Shown here: piece by piece, positions 11,228 through 24,611 of the stretch | Layout of the letters: every line of letters starts with the position of its first letter | How positions within the stretch are numbered: the first letter of the stretch is position 1 | NCBI GenBank assembly: GCA_037833965.1 | Contig: AP031351.1 | Coordinates: forward strand, 22,394,501 to 22,458,500 | Origin: Marchantia polymorpha subsp. ruderalis | Taxonomy: Eukaryota > Streptophyta > Marchantiopsida > Marchantiales > Marchantiaceae | Direction of reading: 5' to 3' | Length of the DNA: 64,000 nt | The notes under the pieces: generated by a model | What the model was told of the DNA's origin: nothing | The model's input: only the letters and a program-made list of their open reading frames with translations | Database searches by the model: none | Position numbers and translations under genes: made by a program

Positions 11228-14200
11228 TTGCGTCTGGACTTCCGAGGAGTATGAATCTCAGAGCTCTTCTCGCCCCGCCTCTGAGTCAAATCGTGTTGTA
11301 TCGTTTCTGTTCTTGTTTTGTTTATGATTATGCTTCTCTTCGGGCGATTCAGCCACCCACGCAGCAAATCGCAACTGGCTCGAGCACTCAGGTTCCGATC
11401 ACGACTGACATGAGATATTACTGTAACCGTAGTACTTCTAGAAAATCGTGAGCGCTCTCTCCTCCTCTTGCTGGTAACGGAGTTCAAGTGACTTCGATGC
11501 CTGCTCATGACACAATCACTTCCGTGTACACCAGGAGCCCGACCACGTTCTTCCAAAGACCTACTGCAAGAGGTTTTCCCTCAGGCTGGTGGTCTAAACC
11601 CTGGGGCATTCAATTCACAATTTCGGCTTCATGGATCATGGTCGAATTCAAGTCCAGCCAGCATACGGTCAGTACTCCAGATAAGCGTGCTCAGAGCTTG
11701 GTCTGGCTCAACCTTTCGACAGCAGGAAAATGTTCACCGTGCGACCTTTGACAGTCGCCGGTGCAGAAGTAGACGGCTATCCCAAAATTGACTTGAAATC
11801 GACCACCGTCGCTGCCGTCGGGCCGCACCATCTGTTGGTGTGATATTCTGTGACGTTTCAAATCGTGCATCTTGCAGTCCTTCAGATTCTGCAACAAATA
11901 CTTCTTCGTTGGATCCACGTTGTCATGCGAACAAATACAGAATAGAATCGTCAGCTGAGAGCGTACTCTTTCTCTTTCAGTCATGTTCTGAGGTATCAGA
12001 TCTAGTCTGTCTTTGGACACCTCGAAAACAACCTAGAACTAGACATTCGTGAATTCAAATCAAAAGTAGATGTTGGAAGATTTCTTGAAGCCTCTGTCAT
12101 CAGAAGAACATGATGACTCAGAATAGATTGATCTTGAGCCTCTCTGCAACAAATTCACTCCGCTCTCTAGACATTAAATCAGGCCGAACCGAATAGCTGG
12201 CAACTCCCTTCGCCTGGAAACAAGATTGTGAACTCGATCTCGTACCCACCTTGTCATGGCTCGTGCTGCAGAAGATGGAGCAATTAAGGTCCGATTGTCC
12301 GGGCGAGAGATCTTCCTTTCACTCGATCCACCGCAAGCGAGCGAGGAAGGTGAAGGAATGAATGCAGGCGTTATTGTAGACAGAGACCAACAGGGGGCCT
12401 TGACCCAAGAGACAGAGACAGAGAGAAGGGAGAAGATGAGAGAACACTTCAAACTCAACTCATGACTCATCTTCTTGCCAGATCTGTCCGTGTCAAGAAC
12501 CTGCTTATGTATCAACAGTTGATTCTCAGGTGGCCCGGATTATCCCCGTCCTTCTTCTCCGACATTCATGTCCTCAGCTCAGCCGAGGACAAGTCCGAAG
12601 GCGGCAGATGTACGAAGGCGGACATTGACATTTCGACCACACCGGCCCCATTCTCCACTCCTTCAGATGTGGAGAATGGGTCAACTTTCCCGCACAGGTC
12701 AGGTCAGCTTGAGGCGGGTCGTCAGAACCTTAAAATTATCATATAATGATTCCCACTCTGACTTCCATAGACTTTACACAAATTGCCATTCACCTCCACA
12801 ACTGAACCTCTGTCCTTTCCTTTCCGTCCGCAGGAGGATTCACTTTGCCTGTTCGATCTATGAACTCTCCAGTTGCAGAAGCCAGAATCTGTAGTTTTCG
12901 ACATCCTTCTGTCCGACTAGATTGAGTACTCGTCCAGCTTCTGAAACGCGACGCCACGGCGACTCTCTGGAAATATGTGCGTGGTCGTCTGGAGAGTAAG
13001 ACGGCGTAATTATCTGGCTACGATCATCCAATCGATCAAGGGCATACAAGACTTGTCTTCGTCTGTCGTCCACCGTGTTGAACAGCGTTGAGTGTGAGTT
13101 CTACCAGGTCACACCCACGAAGTTATCGGCCTTCAGAAGAGGTTGAGAATCTTTTACCTCGTAAAAGATGGCAAGCTCTTATTTCCATGGCAATCGGAAG
13201 AGATGAACTATCCACGGGATGCAAGGTTCAGCCACTGTTGAACATCATGCTCACGGGATTGGTCTAGTAGTTAACATATGCTACACATGTTAGAAGTTCG
13301 GGCTAGAATGGTGTAGCAGGGGTGCAATCTGCATTTCACTCTTTATCTAAGGATTTTTTATTTCAGGCCGCTACTCCTTACAAGACGAACTCCCAAGTGA
13401 TATGGATACCGTGTGGGGCCGTGATTGGAACCGGATGAAGCCTGTAGTCCCGGTCGGAGCATGTTCTGACCTAAGAAGAGTGGTTAGTAGGAGATAGCAT
13501 CAGTCATTACCAGGCCTGCTTAATGGAGACTAAACTGCAACTAACCTAGACTCCGCCTGCGCACCTACTGTACTTATGTATACTACCCTTGACAGTTGCG
13601 CGGATTGTTTATTCAGATTGGAGTTGCGTGATGGAGTGGGAGGTGTTCTATGGGTTCTAAGCATGAAGCATGCTGATGAAGATATTCTGGAAAAGAGCAG
13701 GTGCGTCTTTGATTGTAACTAAGTTTATACATTAATAACCTACAGAAAATCAAAATTGTACCTCCAGGATTATTGTGAAGATTCAAAGACTTGTCCAAGG
13801 TGCATCCTGAACTGGCGGATTTAGACAAATAAGGTTGCTAGATTTTAAAAAAATAACCTGAAGGGTTCAATCATAGATATGGTTTCTTCTGATGACAAAT
13901 TAGAGTTCCTTTGAAGTGGTGGATTGTTGATAATCGTAGAAATCATATTGGGCTACTCTAAGTTTTGGATAACAGCATTGTAATATTGAATAGTAGAGGA
14001 AACCCGGAGAATCAAAACAAGGTGATTGACAACCTGAGTTTTGTTGCAAATGGCTCCATTTTATGCACTCTAAATGTTTAATAAGTTTCACATTTACACA
14101 CCGACCTAGGGTCTCTTGGTGTGACTAAATTTAGGTAATTTAGGACTAGACTAAGCAGGCATGGTCATTACCCATTACAACGCTTTTGCATTGTCTAAAA

Positions 14201-15142
14201 GTTGGGTTCAGTAGCACGAAACTTTTGGTACGGCCAAACACGGAGTTTAGGAAGGCTTCGCGTGTTCTTTACACTAATTACACGGAGTAAAATATTTCCT
14301 ATGTACGTCTTCACATTTAATTGCTCATAACTAGATAGATTATTTTCTGCTATTTCTCTATGTACATTTTTGAAAATTGCATGTAACCACTAAACAGTGG
14401 CTTCATTGAGTTGTTTTAGGTGATTGTATCGATTGAGAGAGTTGGGATTTTATCGTCTAGAGCTATTTTCTAGTACGCTTCTTTCAGTGGAAATGTATCT
14501 ATCAGTATATTTGGAAAATGAGATCAATTGTTCTGTATGAGAGCCTATTGCAACTTATCAGAAGTGCGATCATGCAAAGTATTTCACAAATGTAATAGCA
14601 TCTTTGTCAAAATTTTATAATTATCTCATTTCAAAGTTGTGAATCGATATCTTTAAACATTGCAGCATTTTCAAATATCCATCCAGATTGAGTTATCTTA
14701 AATATGATAGTTCAGTAGGTTTTTCCTAGTATACCGTGTACAACCATCTTCAGAGCATGAAACATATAGAACTTCATTAAAAATCATGGCTAATACAATC
14801 TTTCTACTTTCTCTTTTCTTATAATGGCTTTTCACAGAGTATAGTCATTGCTCTAGAGTTTGTTATTCGTCTTTCACAAAGATATACTATGAAAGTACAT
14901 TTAGATGTTAGATTTTATAATCTATAGATGTATAATTTTATAATTTAAAATGATAGATTATAAAATTCGTTTCGTTTATAATATTCGTTTGTTATACACT
15001 TTTGATAACATTCAGTACTCAAGTAATCAAATTTCTTTGTATTTACCATACCTCATGAAATAAACCTATAATATAGCATGGTTACAACAAAAAGCTTGAA
15101 AAGGAGATAATAAAAGGTGCTATTTTTATATATTTCCATACC
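11228..15142. other. Intergenic, upstream of the kinase gene
   Basis: The first few hundred bases should hold the kinase 5' UTR and promoter. Up to about 12.9 kb the sequence is moderately GC-rich with several open frames of 60-113 codons on both strands, none recognisable. From 13.5 kb it becomes AT-rich and gene-free. A perfect small hairpin lies at 12647-12680 and is listed separately. Confidence 0.5.
12647..12680. repeat. Perfect 12-base inverted repeat
   Basis: CCCATTCTCCAC at 12647-12658 is the exact reverse complement of GTGGAGAATGGG at 12669-12680, with a 10-base loop. It is too short for a typical plant microRNA precursor. Function unknown. Confidence 0.85.
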
Positions 15143-15840
15143 ATATCTTTACGAGAGATTTGCTTGATGGGACCCCTGCGGAAAGTAATTTGCTTGATAA
15201 GACCCCTCAGGTTTAGTTTTATCCGATGGAACCCCAATAGATCTTGTAACTATGATTACTACTAGTTACAATGCGGGAATTACAATAAGAGATCAATCAC
15301 TGATTATAATTTCTGGTGGATTATCACGGGGACAAAGATCGATTTTGCTCGAAGTGCAATTTGTTGTGCTTTAATTCTTCCGATTATAATTTCTGGTGGA
15401 TTATCACGGGGACAAAGATCGATTTTGCTCGAAGTGCAATTTGTTGTGCTTTAATTCTTCCGATCGCAAAGATTCGCGGATTTCTCTGTTACCTCCCACC
15501 TGCACACTCCTTCCGTAACCCTGCGTGGTCCGAGCTCAAGTCTCGCGATCACCCATTTGTGGCGAACAAATAACCTCTGGATGAACATTTCTTTGCTCGT
15601 CTACTTGGAGAGCGGCCGGATACATAATGACAACATAAAAACAAGTGAGTGTGATGGAATGCGAAGTCCACTCTAACTGCGGGTGCGGTGGACTCGTTGC
15701 ACTCTCTCTAGTTGTTATTAGAACATGGGTGACGGTGCGTCGTTCATTGGGTACCATGGGGTAAAATGAAACCTGAAAAGTTCCATCAAGCAAATTACTT
15801 TCCGCAAGGGTCCCATCAAGCAAATCTCTCATATCTCTAC
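15143..15840. mobile_element. Short inverted-repeat DNA transposon (MULE-like MITE)
   Basis: An element of 678 bases (15153-15830) has long terminal inverted repeats of roughly 80-90 bases starting GAGAGATTTGCTTGATGGGA. The right end is the reverse complement with few mismatches. It is flanked by ATATCTTTAC (15143-15152) and ATATCTCTAC (15831-15840), a 10-base target duplication with one mismatch. Long inverted repeats plus a 9-11 base duplication are typical of Mutator-like elements. There is no transposase frame, so it would be non-autonomous. Each terminal repeat carries the CTTGATGGGAC-like motif twice. A relative lies at 52117-52467, sharing terminal and some internal sequence. Confidence 0.8.
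15302..15461. repeat. Exact 80-base tandem duplication inside the MITE
   Basis: The block starting GATTATAATTTCTGGTGGAT occurs at 15302-15381 and again at 15382-15461 with no difference that I can see. It lies within the transposon and is absent from the related element at 52.1 kb. Perfect identity implies a recent event. Confidence 0.95.
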
Positions 15841-16958
15841 TAAACATTTTGACTAAAATTAAGTTAATTTCTTTCAATGTAATCTTGATTTCGAAGCGAT
15901 TTTTTCTGAACAGATATTAAAAGAGAACTGGACGTTTTACCGGTTTTTGAGAGCTTATTTCGGTGGACTTGTCAATCAGTTCAAAACTAAAAAGAAATTG
16001 AGCTATCTACTGATCAAACTTGATGGATTTTCTTCAGATCGTGGCAGGAACACCAAATCCTACCTTACTTACGATGAAGACTTTTTTTATCCACAAGTGG
16101 CTGCAGAAGAGCTAGCACTTGTCTCAAGCTCAAATTATTCACACCATAAAGTTACCCTGGACCACACTCGGTGCTCCTGGACAACCAAGAAGTCAACTCC
16201 CCATTAAATCATCTCTCATTCCAAACAAAAGTTTTACACCGGTCATGGCCACACTTCCTAAGTCGACAATGTTCGCCTTCCCTCGGCCAGTAAACTGGGC
16301 AAGACGATACCAGAATTTGGTCACACTCAAGTTCGCAGTCCACGAGACGTATAATAACGCACAAATCTCATTGGTTTCCGAGGTCTTCCTAGAGCCTAGA
16401 ATACAATTTGGACTTCTGCGGACCAAAAAAACAATCGTAAAGACGGAAAGACAAATTGGTTGGTTGCGGACCTTTTTCAAAGTTCGTCATTTCAATTAAT
16501 ATTTACAAAACAGACATGACGAACGCACAGGTGCTTCCAATTGATGTGCAACTGTCTGTCCTACAGACCTCTTTACAGTGCTTTACTAGAGTACACAAAT
16601 CACTGTAAAGAAACGTGATTTGAATATCCACCCTCGAAGACACAAAGGATTAAAAATTTCCCAGTTTGGTGTGTTTGGGCTGTAATTCTCTAGTTCTCCC
16701 TTTTTTCTTCCTGGGACTATGGCAACAGACAAATAGCTTGAAAGGCGTCTGCACAAAACAGAAGGAGATTCATCCAGATGTACCGCGAGTTTTCTCATAT
16801 ACACCTTAGATAATTCTCAATTCTTGAATCAAAACGTTGCTATACCCTTCAACTTTGTGATGAAACGATCTCTTACAAATATACAACCTGTCAGTTCGAA
16901 TCAGAACTGCGGACGTAGCTTCTTCATCAGGATAATCTTGTATTGCTTCGTGCTGCAC
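15841..16958. other. Spacer with unrecognised overlapping open frames
   Basis: Two frames overlap on opposite strands, 16119-16499 plus (126 codons) and 16193-16480 minus (95 codons). Neither shows a domain I recognise. The section next to 16958 should be the 3' UTR of the TVP38-like gene. Confidence 0.4.
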
Positions 16959-19900
16959 TTATGCAGCATGTTCTCGTGAAGGCCTTGCCCGTACTTTCTC
17001 CGCCCAAGTGGGAAGAATAGAAACCACCCCGATGAGAAATAGAGTTCCCAGAGTCTTCGCGTCGTATAGATCCGTTATCGAATGTAGATCATTCAGAGCA
17101 AGGCCAGCCTGCAAAATTAAAGAAAGATTTGTCTTGTCGAGATAAGATTTCGATCGACTGTCAAGTAAAATAGAATGCTTGAGGACTGTACGACCAAACA
17201 ACACAACAATATGCCAGTCAGTTTGATACATCTTCACAGCCCAGTTTTTTCGTAGAACAGCATCGCTCGTAGATAAACCGCATAACCATAAAAACGTTAC
17301 GATATAACAAGGGACTAGAAGTACTTACCCTAACTGTCACAAAGGCTGCAGGAATAAGACCAAATAGTGTTGCCAAAAAAAATGTACGATAAGGAACGTC
17401 AACAATGGGGGACGCAACATTGATAAACGTATTTGGAAGGGTTGGCGTTATCCTCAAAAAGAGCATGTAATTTAATAAGGACTTCTTCCTCCTGGCTACC
17501 TGCATCACGGCGATGTAAAGTCAAAACACAGATCTCAAAACGACTACACTTACAGCACAACGGGTTAGCTACAGACATTCTTGGAACCGCACTGCACCTA
17601 TCTTCTGTTGTTGCTTTAATCTGAGATATATAGGCCAACGAAAATAACAACCCTTTGATTGCCTTCTTGGATTCGCCCTGACTGTTTCGGAGAAGAAAAG
17701 TAGAGAAGGGAGAACAATGAGTAAGTTCACATGGCATCTAAATATTGACAACGACTTTCCTAGTGTGTCTTGAACGAGCTAACAGACCAGCAAGCGCCAC
17801 GGGAAGTGAACAACTTCCTGACTTCGACGTAAAAGGTGATGAGGGGTATAAGAAGGATACCTCAGAACTGAAAAAGCTGAGTTTCTCTGGCCATAGCCAA
17901 TGCGCAATCGGTCTACCCACCAGCTTTGAAAGGAAAAAGCAGGATGAAGCACCAGATGTTGCAGTTACTATCACCAAAATTAGACCTTTAGTAACACCAA
18001 ACAAAGAACCGGCTAGCAGTGACATGAAAATCGTTCCGGGAATCATGAACGTTTGCATGAACATGTATGTGACAAAGTATCCCAGAACCACCTGCAATGT
18101 GTAGTCTTTGGCATACCCAGAAACGTATTCCCTGCACATCCGTTGTTCGAGTAACAGTAAAAATAAGCACAACATAAGGAGCTTTGCTGAAGTAAAGCTT
18201 ATCAGCAGTGCTGTGGGAACACAGCAAGAAAGCAACGTGGGCCGGGGATTGTACTAGGCCTGTCAGCTTATTTAAAGTGGGCCCTTGTTGCTTGAGTTCA
18301 CCTGCGTTTGTCAGATTACAGACTAATGGGCTCTAATCAGGACACAGACAACTGTCATCAATGAAGCAGACAAACAGACCAACGTCTCACTCCATGCTAT
18401 CAAATTGATGCCAGAGCCTCACGCGTTTACTTAGCAGTCATACTTGTCGAAAAGCGACCTTTTCATCTGCAATTCTCGTTATTTTAAGTTGACACAGCAC
18501 TTTCTCTCAAAAAGATCATGGGTTTTCTCGACTCCAAACTCCCAAAAAATGACATGTGAACTGCTGCTGTCTGTAAACTTAGTACTTAACTACAAAATCC
18601 GAAACAAAATGTTCAGTGTATTGAATATCTCCAATATATGCAGAACGAATGTCGCAGTGGAAATATATCGGCAGTCTCAACTCTATCAGAGTCAAATCAC
18701 AGGTGTGCAGTTTGGCAGACCGTGAACGAAGTCCGCACGAGACAATGCAATATTACCTTCAAGCACCTTCAATTGGTGACAAACGGTATTATGCAGGGGA
18801 ATAACACGATAACAAACGCTTGGCAAAATGCTTGACGTTTTGAGCACCTAGTCTGCTTACATGTGGCACTGTAGGAAGGAATCTGTTGCAAGAAGGTATC
18901 TCCTATGTTTTGTGCATACAAACTCCGTACGAGAATCTGGCACTAGATTAACTAGTGGCAGATGTTCTTAGCGCAATTTCTCTCATAAGCTTGTCCAGAG
19001 CGGCTAGGATGAGGTGGACGACCGTACCAATAGATGCTGGATGAGTAGGAAAGGGAGTTGGTAAAAATGTAGGTACCGTCTACATATACAGATGTTTCTT
19101 AATGTGGAAAGGAAACTAGAAGCTCACATTCGTGTCCAATTTCTAAGCAAAAGTCTCCATCTCAAAATGTCCACTTTCACCTGCTCCGTCAGTTCATAGT
19201 TTGAACCAAACCAAGGAGCCTTCAATTTTGTCCAGAAAAATATAAAACTGGATCAGTTTTGAATGACTGTCTAGCTTCGATACATACTTCTTCTCTTTGA
19301 ATCTCTTCGTCGGCATTCTTATCTGAGTCATATCTTCTACACTGTCAAGGTCCATCCGCAGACAAAAGTATATCAAATACGAGCGGAGGGGAGGGACGAG
19401 GGTAATAAGAGAGGGGAATATTGTAGATGATCAGCATGCAACTAGGACATACATACCTTCACAAACTTGCAAGTAAAAGGGCAGTAATCATAGGTTTCAG
19501 GAAGAAGATGGTAACGGCCACATACTTACTTACGACTTTGGAATATACACAAGAAGATTAAAAAACTCGTGAAGACTTTTCAGAGCTACAATTCATTTCC
19601 AATTCAGCAAGAACATGACAAGAGTCTTAAAACAGAAAAACGAAGCCTCATCAGCAATAAGCGGTCTCCAACTTTCCACGTTTTCTCGCAATCAAGTACC
19701 GCATATGGGATGAGGGGAAAAAACAATGCAGTCCCGATAGCATAATGCGAAGGAAAAAAAACACGACAAAATAGAGAAAGTAACCTTACGTAAGCAACCG
19801 AACTTCATCCACGTTATGGGGGAGCTTAAGAACCTGATAATCCACTGTTGGCATTGTCAGGTATATAATGGACAACGCCATGGCAAACACGGAAAACACT

Positions 19901-20043
19901 ATGACAACCGCCCCAAGCTCCCCTTGCGTTAGAGGGAAGTTGATTTTGTTAACAACGTCCACCGTTTCTCTTTCAGTGCGCTTTTGCTGACACTCCTCTG
20001 CTTGCCGGGCCGGGTCACCGACACTAGTTTGGAAGGTCGCCAT
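16959..20043 (-). CDS. SNARE-associated Golgi protein, TVP38/TMEM64 (DedA) family
   Basis: Four exons on the minus strand: 20043-19790, 18131-17861, 17499-17329, 17108-16959, joining in phase to 281 residues. The GT..AG junctions include a 1.66 kb first intron. The protein has a first membrane helix at about residues 44-63, then the conserved SNARE-associated domain with QTFMIPGTIFMSLLAG (from 111), TATSGASSCFFLSKL, RITPTLPNTFINVASP (from 191) and a last membrane segment before a basic C-terminus. These are family hallmarks. Members are multi-pass proteins of Golgi, ER or plastid membranes linked to lipid scrambling and vesicle traffic; the exact compartment cannot be read here. I chose ATG 20043 because the product then matches usual family length; the frame stays open upstream to 20235, so a longer N-terminus is possible. 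Confidence 0.92.
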
Positions 20044-20906
20044 CGTGAAAGAAGTAGAATGTGTGAATTGCTGCAGTAAATCCCTCACTTCATTGAGTGT
20101 TGGTAAGCCCGAAGACAAAGAACTCTGCAGCAGACCGGTCTTGTGCCTCGATTTTCTGATCAATTCACGCTGCTCAAGAGAAGAGAGTTCGATCCAACGG
20201 GTTTCCTTCTGCCCAATAAGGTTTTGTAAGCGCAAGTTTCAAAAGGGTATCGGTGTAGCGATCTGGTCACAAATGAGAATGGAGTCTTCTTACATCACCC
20301 ATGACCTGCAACCAGGTCTGACCTAGACCTTCCAAGAGGGAAATTGCGACGCCTCCAAATGCAAGCCGAGCATGTTCCGGGCTCAATGATAGACTAGTCC
20401 CCAGCCATACAATTTCCGCATGAATTCCCCGGTTTCTGAGTAGAGATCCTCGTGGAGGAAAAGAAACGGCAGGTGATTGGTCGCCAACCCAAGGCCCTCA
20501 ATGATTCACAGAGTTTCAAAGCTATTCCCGCAGGCCTTCAAGAACTCTAAACGTCCTCGCCTTGCGGTCAAAGAATGCCATCATTTAGTGCGACTCATAA
20601 GCGATCGAGTTGGCGAAAGTCACGAACGATAGAGAAAGGCAGATGGAGAGACAGAACGCAAGGGACAGAAGAAGATAGAGAAGATAGAAAAGCGTGTGGG
20701 AACGGGGAAGGAAGAGGGAAGAGAGGCTAAGAAACTGACACCGGGTCAGCGACACTGTGAAAAACGGGGACACAAACATTGAAATGCACAGCATATACAC
20801 GCAGACGGAGAGCAACGCCGGGGTCACCGAAAGAGAAAAAGGCGAGAGCGAAAAAGCGTTGAGGACTGTCGAAGCCCTCAAGGCAATAATACTACTGTTA
20901 CCGCTA

Positions 20907-20926
20907 CTGCTGCTGCTGCTGCTGCT
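20907..20926. repeat. CTG trinucleotide microsatellite
   Basis: Nearly seven CTG units in a row. Confidence 0.95.
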
Positions 20927-21873
20927 ATCATTTGCACCCCTCATCACGCTATTGCGTTGTTCCGGCATCGCAGGGATCCACACCACATTACGTGCCTGGG
21001 GCCCTCAGAACAGGCGAATCTTCCATCTCCACGAATATCTCGACGACGGTCCCTTCTCAGTCTAACTCTTGCATGTGGTAAGGTCCCCCCACCAGAGTCG
21101 ATGGCGGTCCACTAATCGAGTCGGCTCCAAACTCGCGGGACAAATTGGAACCCTTTGCCTGAATCTGCTGAGACCCTCTACTTTCGCAGACGCCAGAGGG
21201 AAAGAAAGAGATGGAAAGAGGCTCCAGGTTTCATCCCCACATTCCGTTTTCCCACCGCATTCTGTACAAACCCCTCCAAATTCGACACCGAGCTCGCTTC
21301 TTGTTCGGGCCCACAAGAACGTGACCTCCCTCGCGTTCGTGTCGTGTTGCTGCCGTCGCTTTAGGGTTCGTCACTTTGCCACGTAAGCGCTGCTACTGCT
21401 TCCACGGGGCTCGGTGTGCCTACGGGAGACACAATGGGGGCTTCCCGGCCTTGCTCCCCACTTCGTCAGTTTGCGAGTCCAATCTTCATTCCACGATGCG
21501 ACGACCATTCGGTACCGACGCGAGATTTGGGTGGAAAATCCGCCCCATGCTTTCCCTTGCGACTGGCCCACACCATTAACTCCTCGGAAGCGTGCAACGA
21601 CAACTCGTGCCCAAAACGCGATGTCCATGAACGGAGTCGTCATCACGAAGTCGTGTTAGAATTTGTCGTTGCGATGTTGGATCGGAGTGATCTGAATCGC
21701 AATTTGTCGTCAGCTCTGAGTACATTCAGCAACATTTCTCCTTGGACAATTGTCGAAGCCCAGGCCTGTTCCGTCTGGGAATATCGCCGTGCATCTGAAC
21801 TCATTGCTTCTTATACCCGCACGTTTGCTTGTCGACCGCATTCTCATACGTTTAAGAGTATCCCCTACAAAAT

Positions 21874-21903
21874 AAATCTTTTGATCTTTTGATCAAAAGA
21901 TTT
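21874..21903. repeat. 13-base perfect hairpin with TTTT loop
   Basis: AAATCTTTTGATC (21874-21886) and its exact reverse complement (21891-21903) are separated by four T. It lies at the edge between the GC-richer block and the AT-rich transposon region. Confidence 0.9.
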
Positions 21904-22849
21904 GATGTAACAGAGGGGTAGATACCATCAAAAAATGAATGGATAAAGCCAAACTGTTAAAATAGTTTCAATATTTCGGATGGAAAATATCACTTATCCA
22001 GGTGTAATAGTCTGTAAGCAATAACGAACTTTGAAACATAAGATAATCTAAAAAATCATGATGAACTCAAATGATCGCTAGGTTAAATAATACACAAGGT
22101 CATGTGTTGTCACGGAAACCGCAACATGAAAATTTGTTGAGTAAAGTACACTACAGATTAACCGAAAGAACGTGGCAGTGTTTTTCAGCCTTTGGGTCCC
22201 CAGGGTTGATCTATTACCATTTACTATAGCTTTGTTCGGAAGGGTTTGTGGAATGAATATTTGAAACACCCTTCATCGTATCCCACAATCCAAGGAGTCG
22301 AACATGCATGCCTGCCTGCCGGTGGGCGGCAAACTCATGTGACCTCAAATAACTCAACTTGCGAGATTCTTCTCGGCAGAATGTAACATCAATTGCTCAT
22401 GGGCTTTTGCAAAAAATTCGATTTCGAGTTTAAGAACGATATATGAGCAGGGCGAAGTCAAAGAAAACTTCGATGGAGGCTTCTAGCGATACCCACGTTC
22501 TAATTGTTTGTCAAAATTCGCTATATGGCAAAAGATTCATCGAGCTAGTTAGCTATGAAGTTTTGACTCAATTCACATTGATAAATCATTAAGAAACTGT
22601 ACAATTTCATTACACATTGTCAAAGGCAATAGACTCATCTAACCATCTAATAATTGGTCACCTATGAGATTTGAATGCAGACCATTAAGGTTTCTAACAT
22701 TTGTTAAGGGGTGATACCAATAATCAGCACACTTGCAATAATATTCTGACACCAAGTTTAGATCCGTCCTGAACTAATAGATTGCAGTGCATCATCTCTT
22801 ACTCCGTGTGCGCCGAATAGGGGAAAAAAATGAGATTTGTTAAGAATAT

Positions 22850-23604
22850 CGTATACTCTTACTTTCAAGTATACTATAGGTTTTTTTACTTTTTGACATT
22901 TTTTTATCTAATGATATTAATTAAACTTCAAATCTGCCACTAGTTATGTGAACATACTTAAACCAAAACATCATCATGAGACTATTTGATATATATATTA
23001 CATTTTTACTTTGATTTGTTCTGATTTTGTAGTTTGTATTCTAGTTAAATTAAGAAGTTAAAATTTAAATTCTTAATTGAATTTCATGTCTTAATTGTCA
23101 AATATTTGACCCTATGATATTTGAATTAATATCAAAATGATTTCATAAAAAATCAATCATAAAGAAATCCTCATTAGTATCAATGAAGATCTCAAATTTC
23201 AAGATTGCGCATAATTTAGAACATAATTCTATTGATATATTATCAAGCATTAAATATATCATTATTTTTGATAAATTTTATTATCATGAAAACTATAATT
23301 ATCTGTAATATATATGTATAAAATTAAAATCATAAATTATATTTGTAGAAATTAAAATAAATATGTAAACATTTTTTATATATATTTTTAACATGTAAAT
23401 TGATACTTTATTCAATTAATATCATAAATTTTTTCAATATATATCTATATATAACAAATAATTATACGAAAAAAATATTTTTCAGCAAGTTCATGATAAA
23501 ACATGTAAATACTAACATTTTCACATACACAACAAAATTAAATTTCTTTACAATAAATCATAAATCATTGATTGTATATGATGATATATTCATCATCAAG
23601 CATA

Positions 23605-23635
<31 letters not shown>

Positions 23636-24611
23636 CGAATTCTGAATAAACTTACAAGTTATTATTATGATCATGTAAATTTAATTTGGGAAAAAATTAA
23701 TTTAAAACATATTTTTCCTTAATTATTGAAATAAATTTTTATTATTCACAAAATATACTTCAATTTACATAAAAATATAGAAGTTATGAAGTAATTGTTA
23801 TGAGTTAATTCAAAGTAACATATTTAAGTTGATTGAACTATTAAATTAAAAAAATGATCCTTGTTTTTTATAGGACATAGCTTAGGATTTTTTTATTTTT
23901 TTTTAAATCTTGACAATTATATATATTTTACATTATCATAAAGCATTTTTGTTTTTGTGAATGTAGAGTTATACATCTACTTTGTTTTGTTGCATCGTTG
24001 TTTTTAGATGAATTCTAATTTTTCTTCAATAATTTATATAAGAGTGAGAAGTCACAAATACCATAACACATGTTAAATTTATTTGTAGCTAGCTATCAAA
24101 CCTTGTGATGATACATCATATGCATTTTTTATAAAGCAATTATGACAATGATTTTACTTGTCAATGTGAAACAAATCAAAATCAATTAGTCAATGTGTAA
24201 AAAATTGAGAAAGAATTAAAAAAGAAAACTTATTGAAAAATTTTTTAATTTAACTAAATTTACTTGATTTTGGAAAATTTTATGTAGTGACATCATCAAA
24301 ACTATTAATATTTTAAAACTTTGCTTAAAATTTTAAAATTGTATGCTTTAAAAACATTGTGTTATTAGATGTTTAAGTAAAAGGGTATTAGAAAAAAATC
24401 AAGTATATGTTGCAGATAGACAGTTCAATAGAAGTTAGATTTGAACAACAATCTCTAATTTGAATTACTATCATTTTCAGATTGAGACTAATCTTGATTT
24501 TCAAATTGGATTATTATCAAAATTCATCTTGATGTTTTTATCATAAGAAATAAAAATGTAAATTGACAAATAAAATATATTTGATTAAAATATATAATAA
24601 ATATATCAGCA
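22850..24611. other. Very AT-rich gene-free block
   Basis: Extremely AT-rich sequence with many A/T homopolymers. The single open frame (23400-23645) is compositional. No terminal repeats or coding motifs are seen; it may be decayed transposon sequence. Confidence 0.6.
23602..23635. repeat. (AT)n microsatellite
   Basis: An alternating A/T run interrupted once by a C. Confidence 0.95.

Larger units (their letters stand above)
20044..22849. other. 5' flank of the TVP38-like gene and spacer
   Basis: 20.0-21.7 kb is comparatively GC-rich, with purine/pyrimidine-skewed tracts and a CTG run, and many overlapping open frames that look compositional. It probably contains the promoter and 5' UTR of the minus-strand gene. 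From about 21.9 kb it turns AT-rich with no recognisable gene. Confidence 0.5.

Noticed and set aside
13260-13305. tRNA-like or SINE-like promoter boxes (TGGTCTAGTAG and AGTTCGGGCTA)
   Set aside because: The B box is a poor match, the cloverleaf cannot be folded, and no poly-A or target duplication was seen.
13500-14190. Possible inverted repeats around CCTGCTTA (13515-13530 and 14150-14175) as transposon ends
   Set aside because: Only about 14 of 18 bases match, the ends cannot be defined and no target duplication was found.
16119-16499. 126-codon plus frame and its 95-codon antisense partner
   Set aside because: No domain is recognised on either strand, and coding cannot be separated from chance.
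20585-20986. 133-codon minus-strand frame rich in Ser and Leu
   Set aside because: It is low-complexity translation of purine/pyrimidine-skewed DNA and the CTG run.
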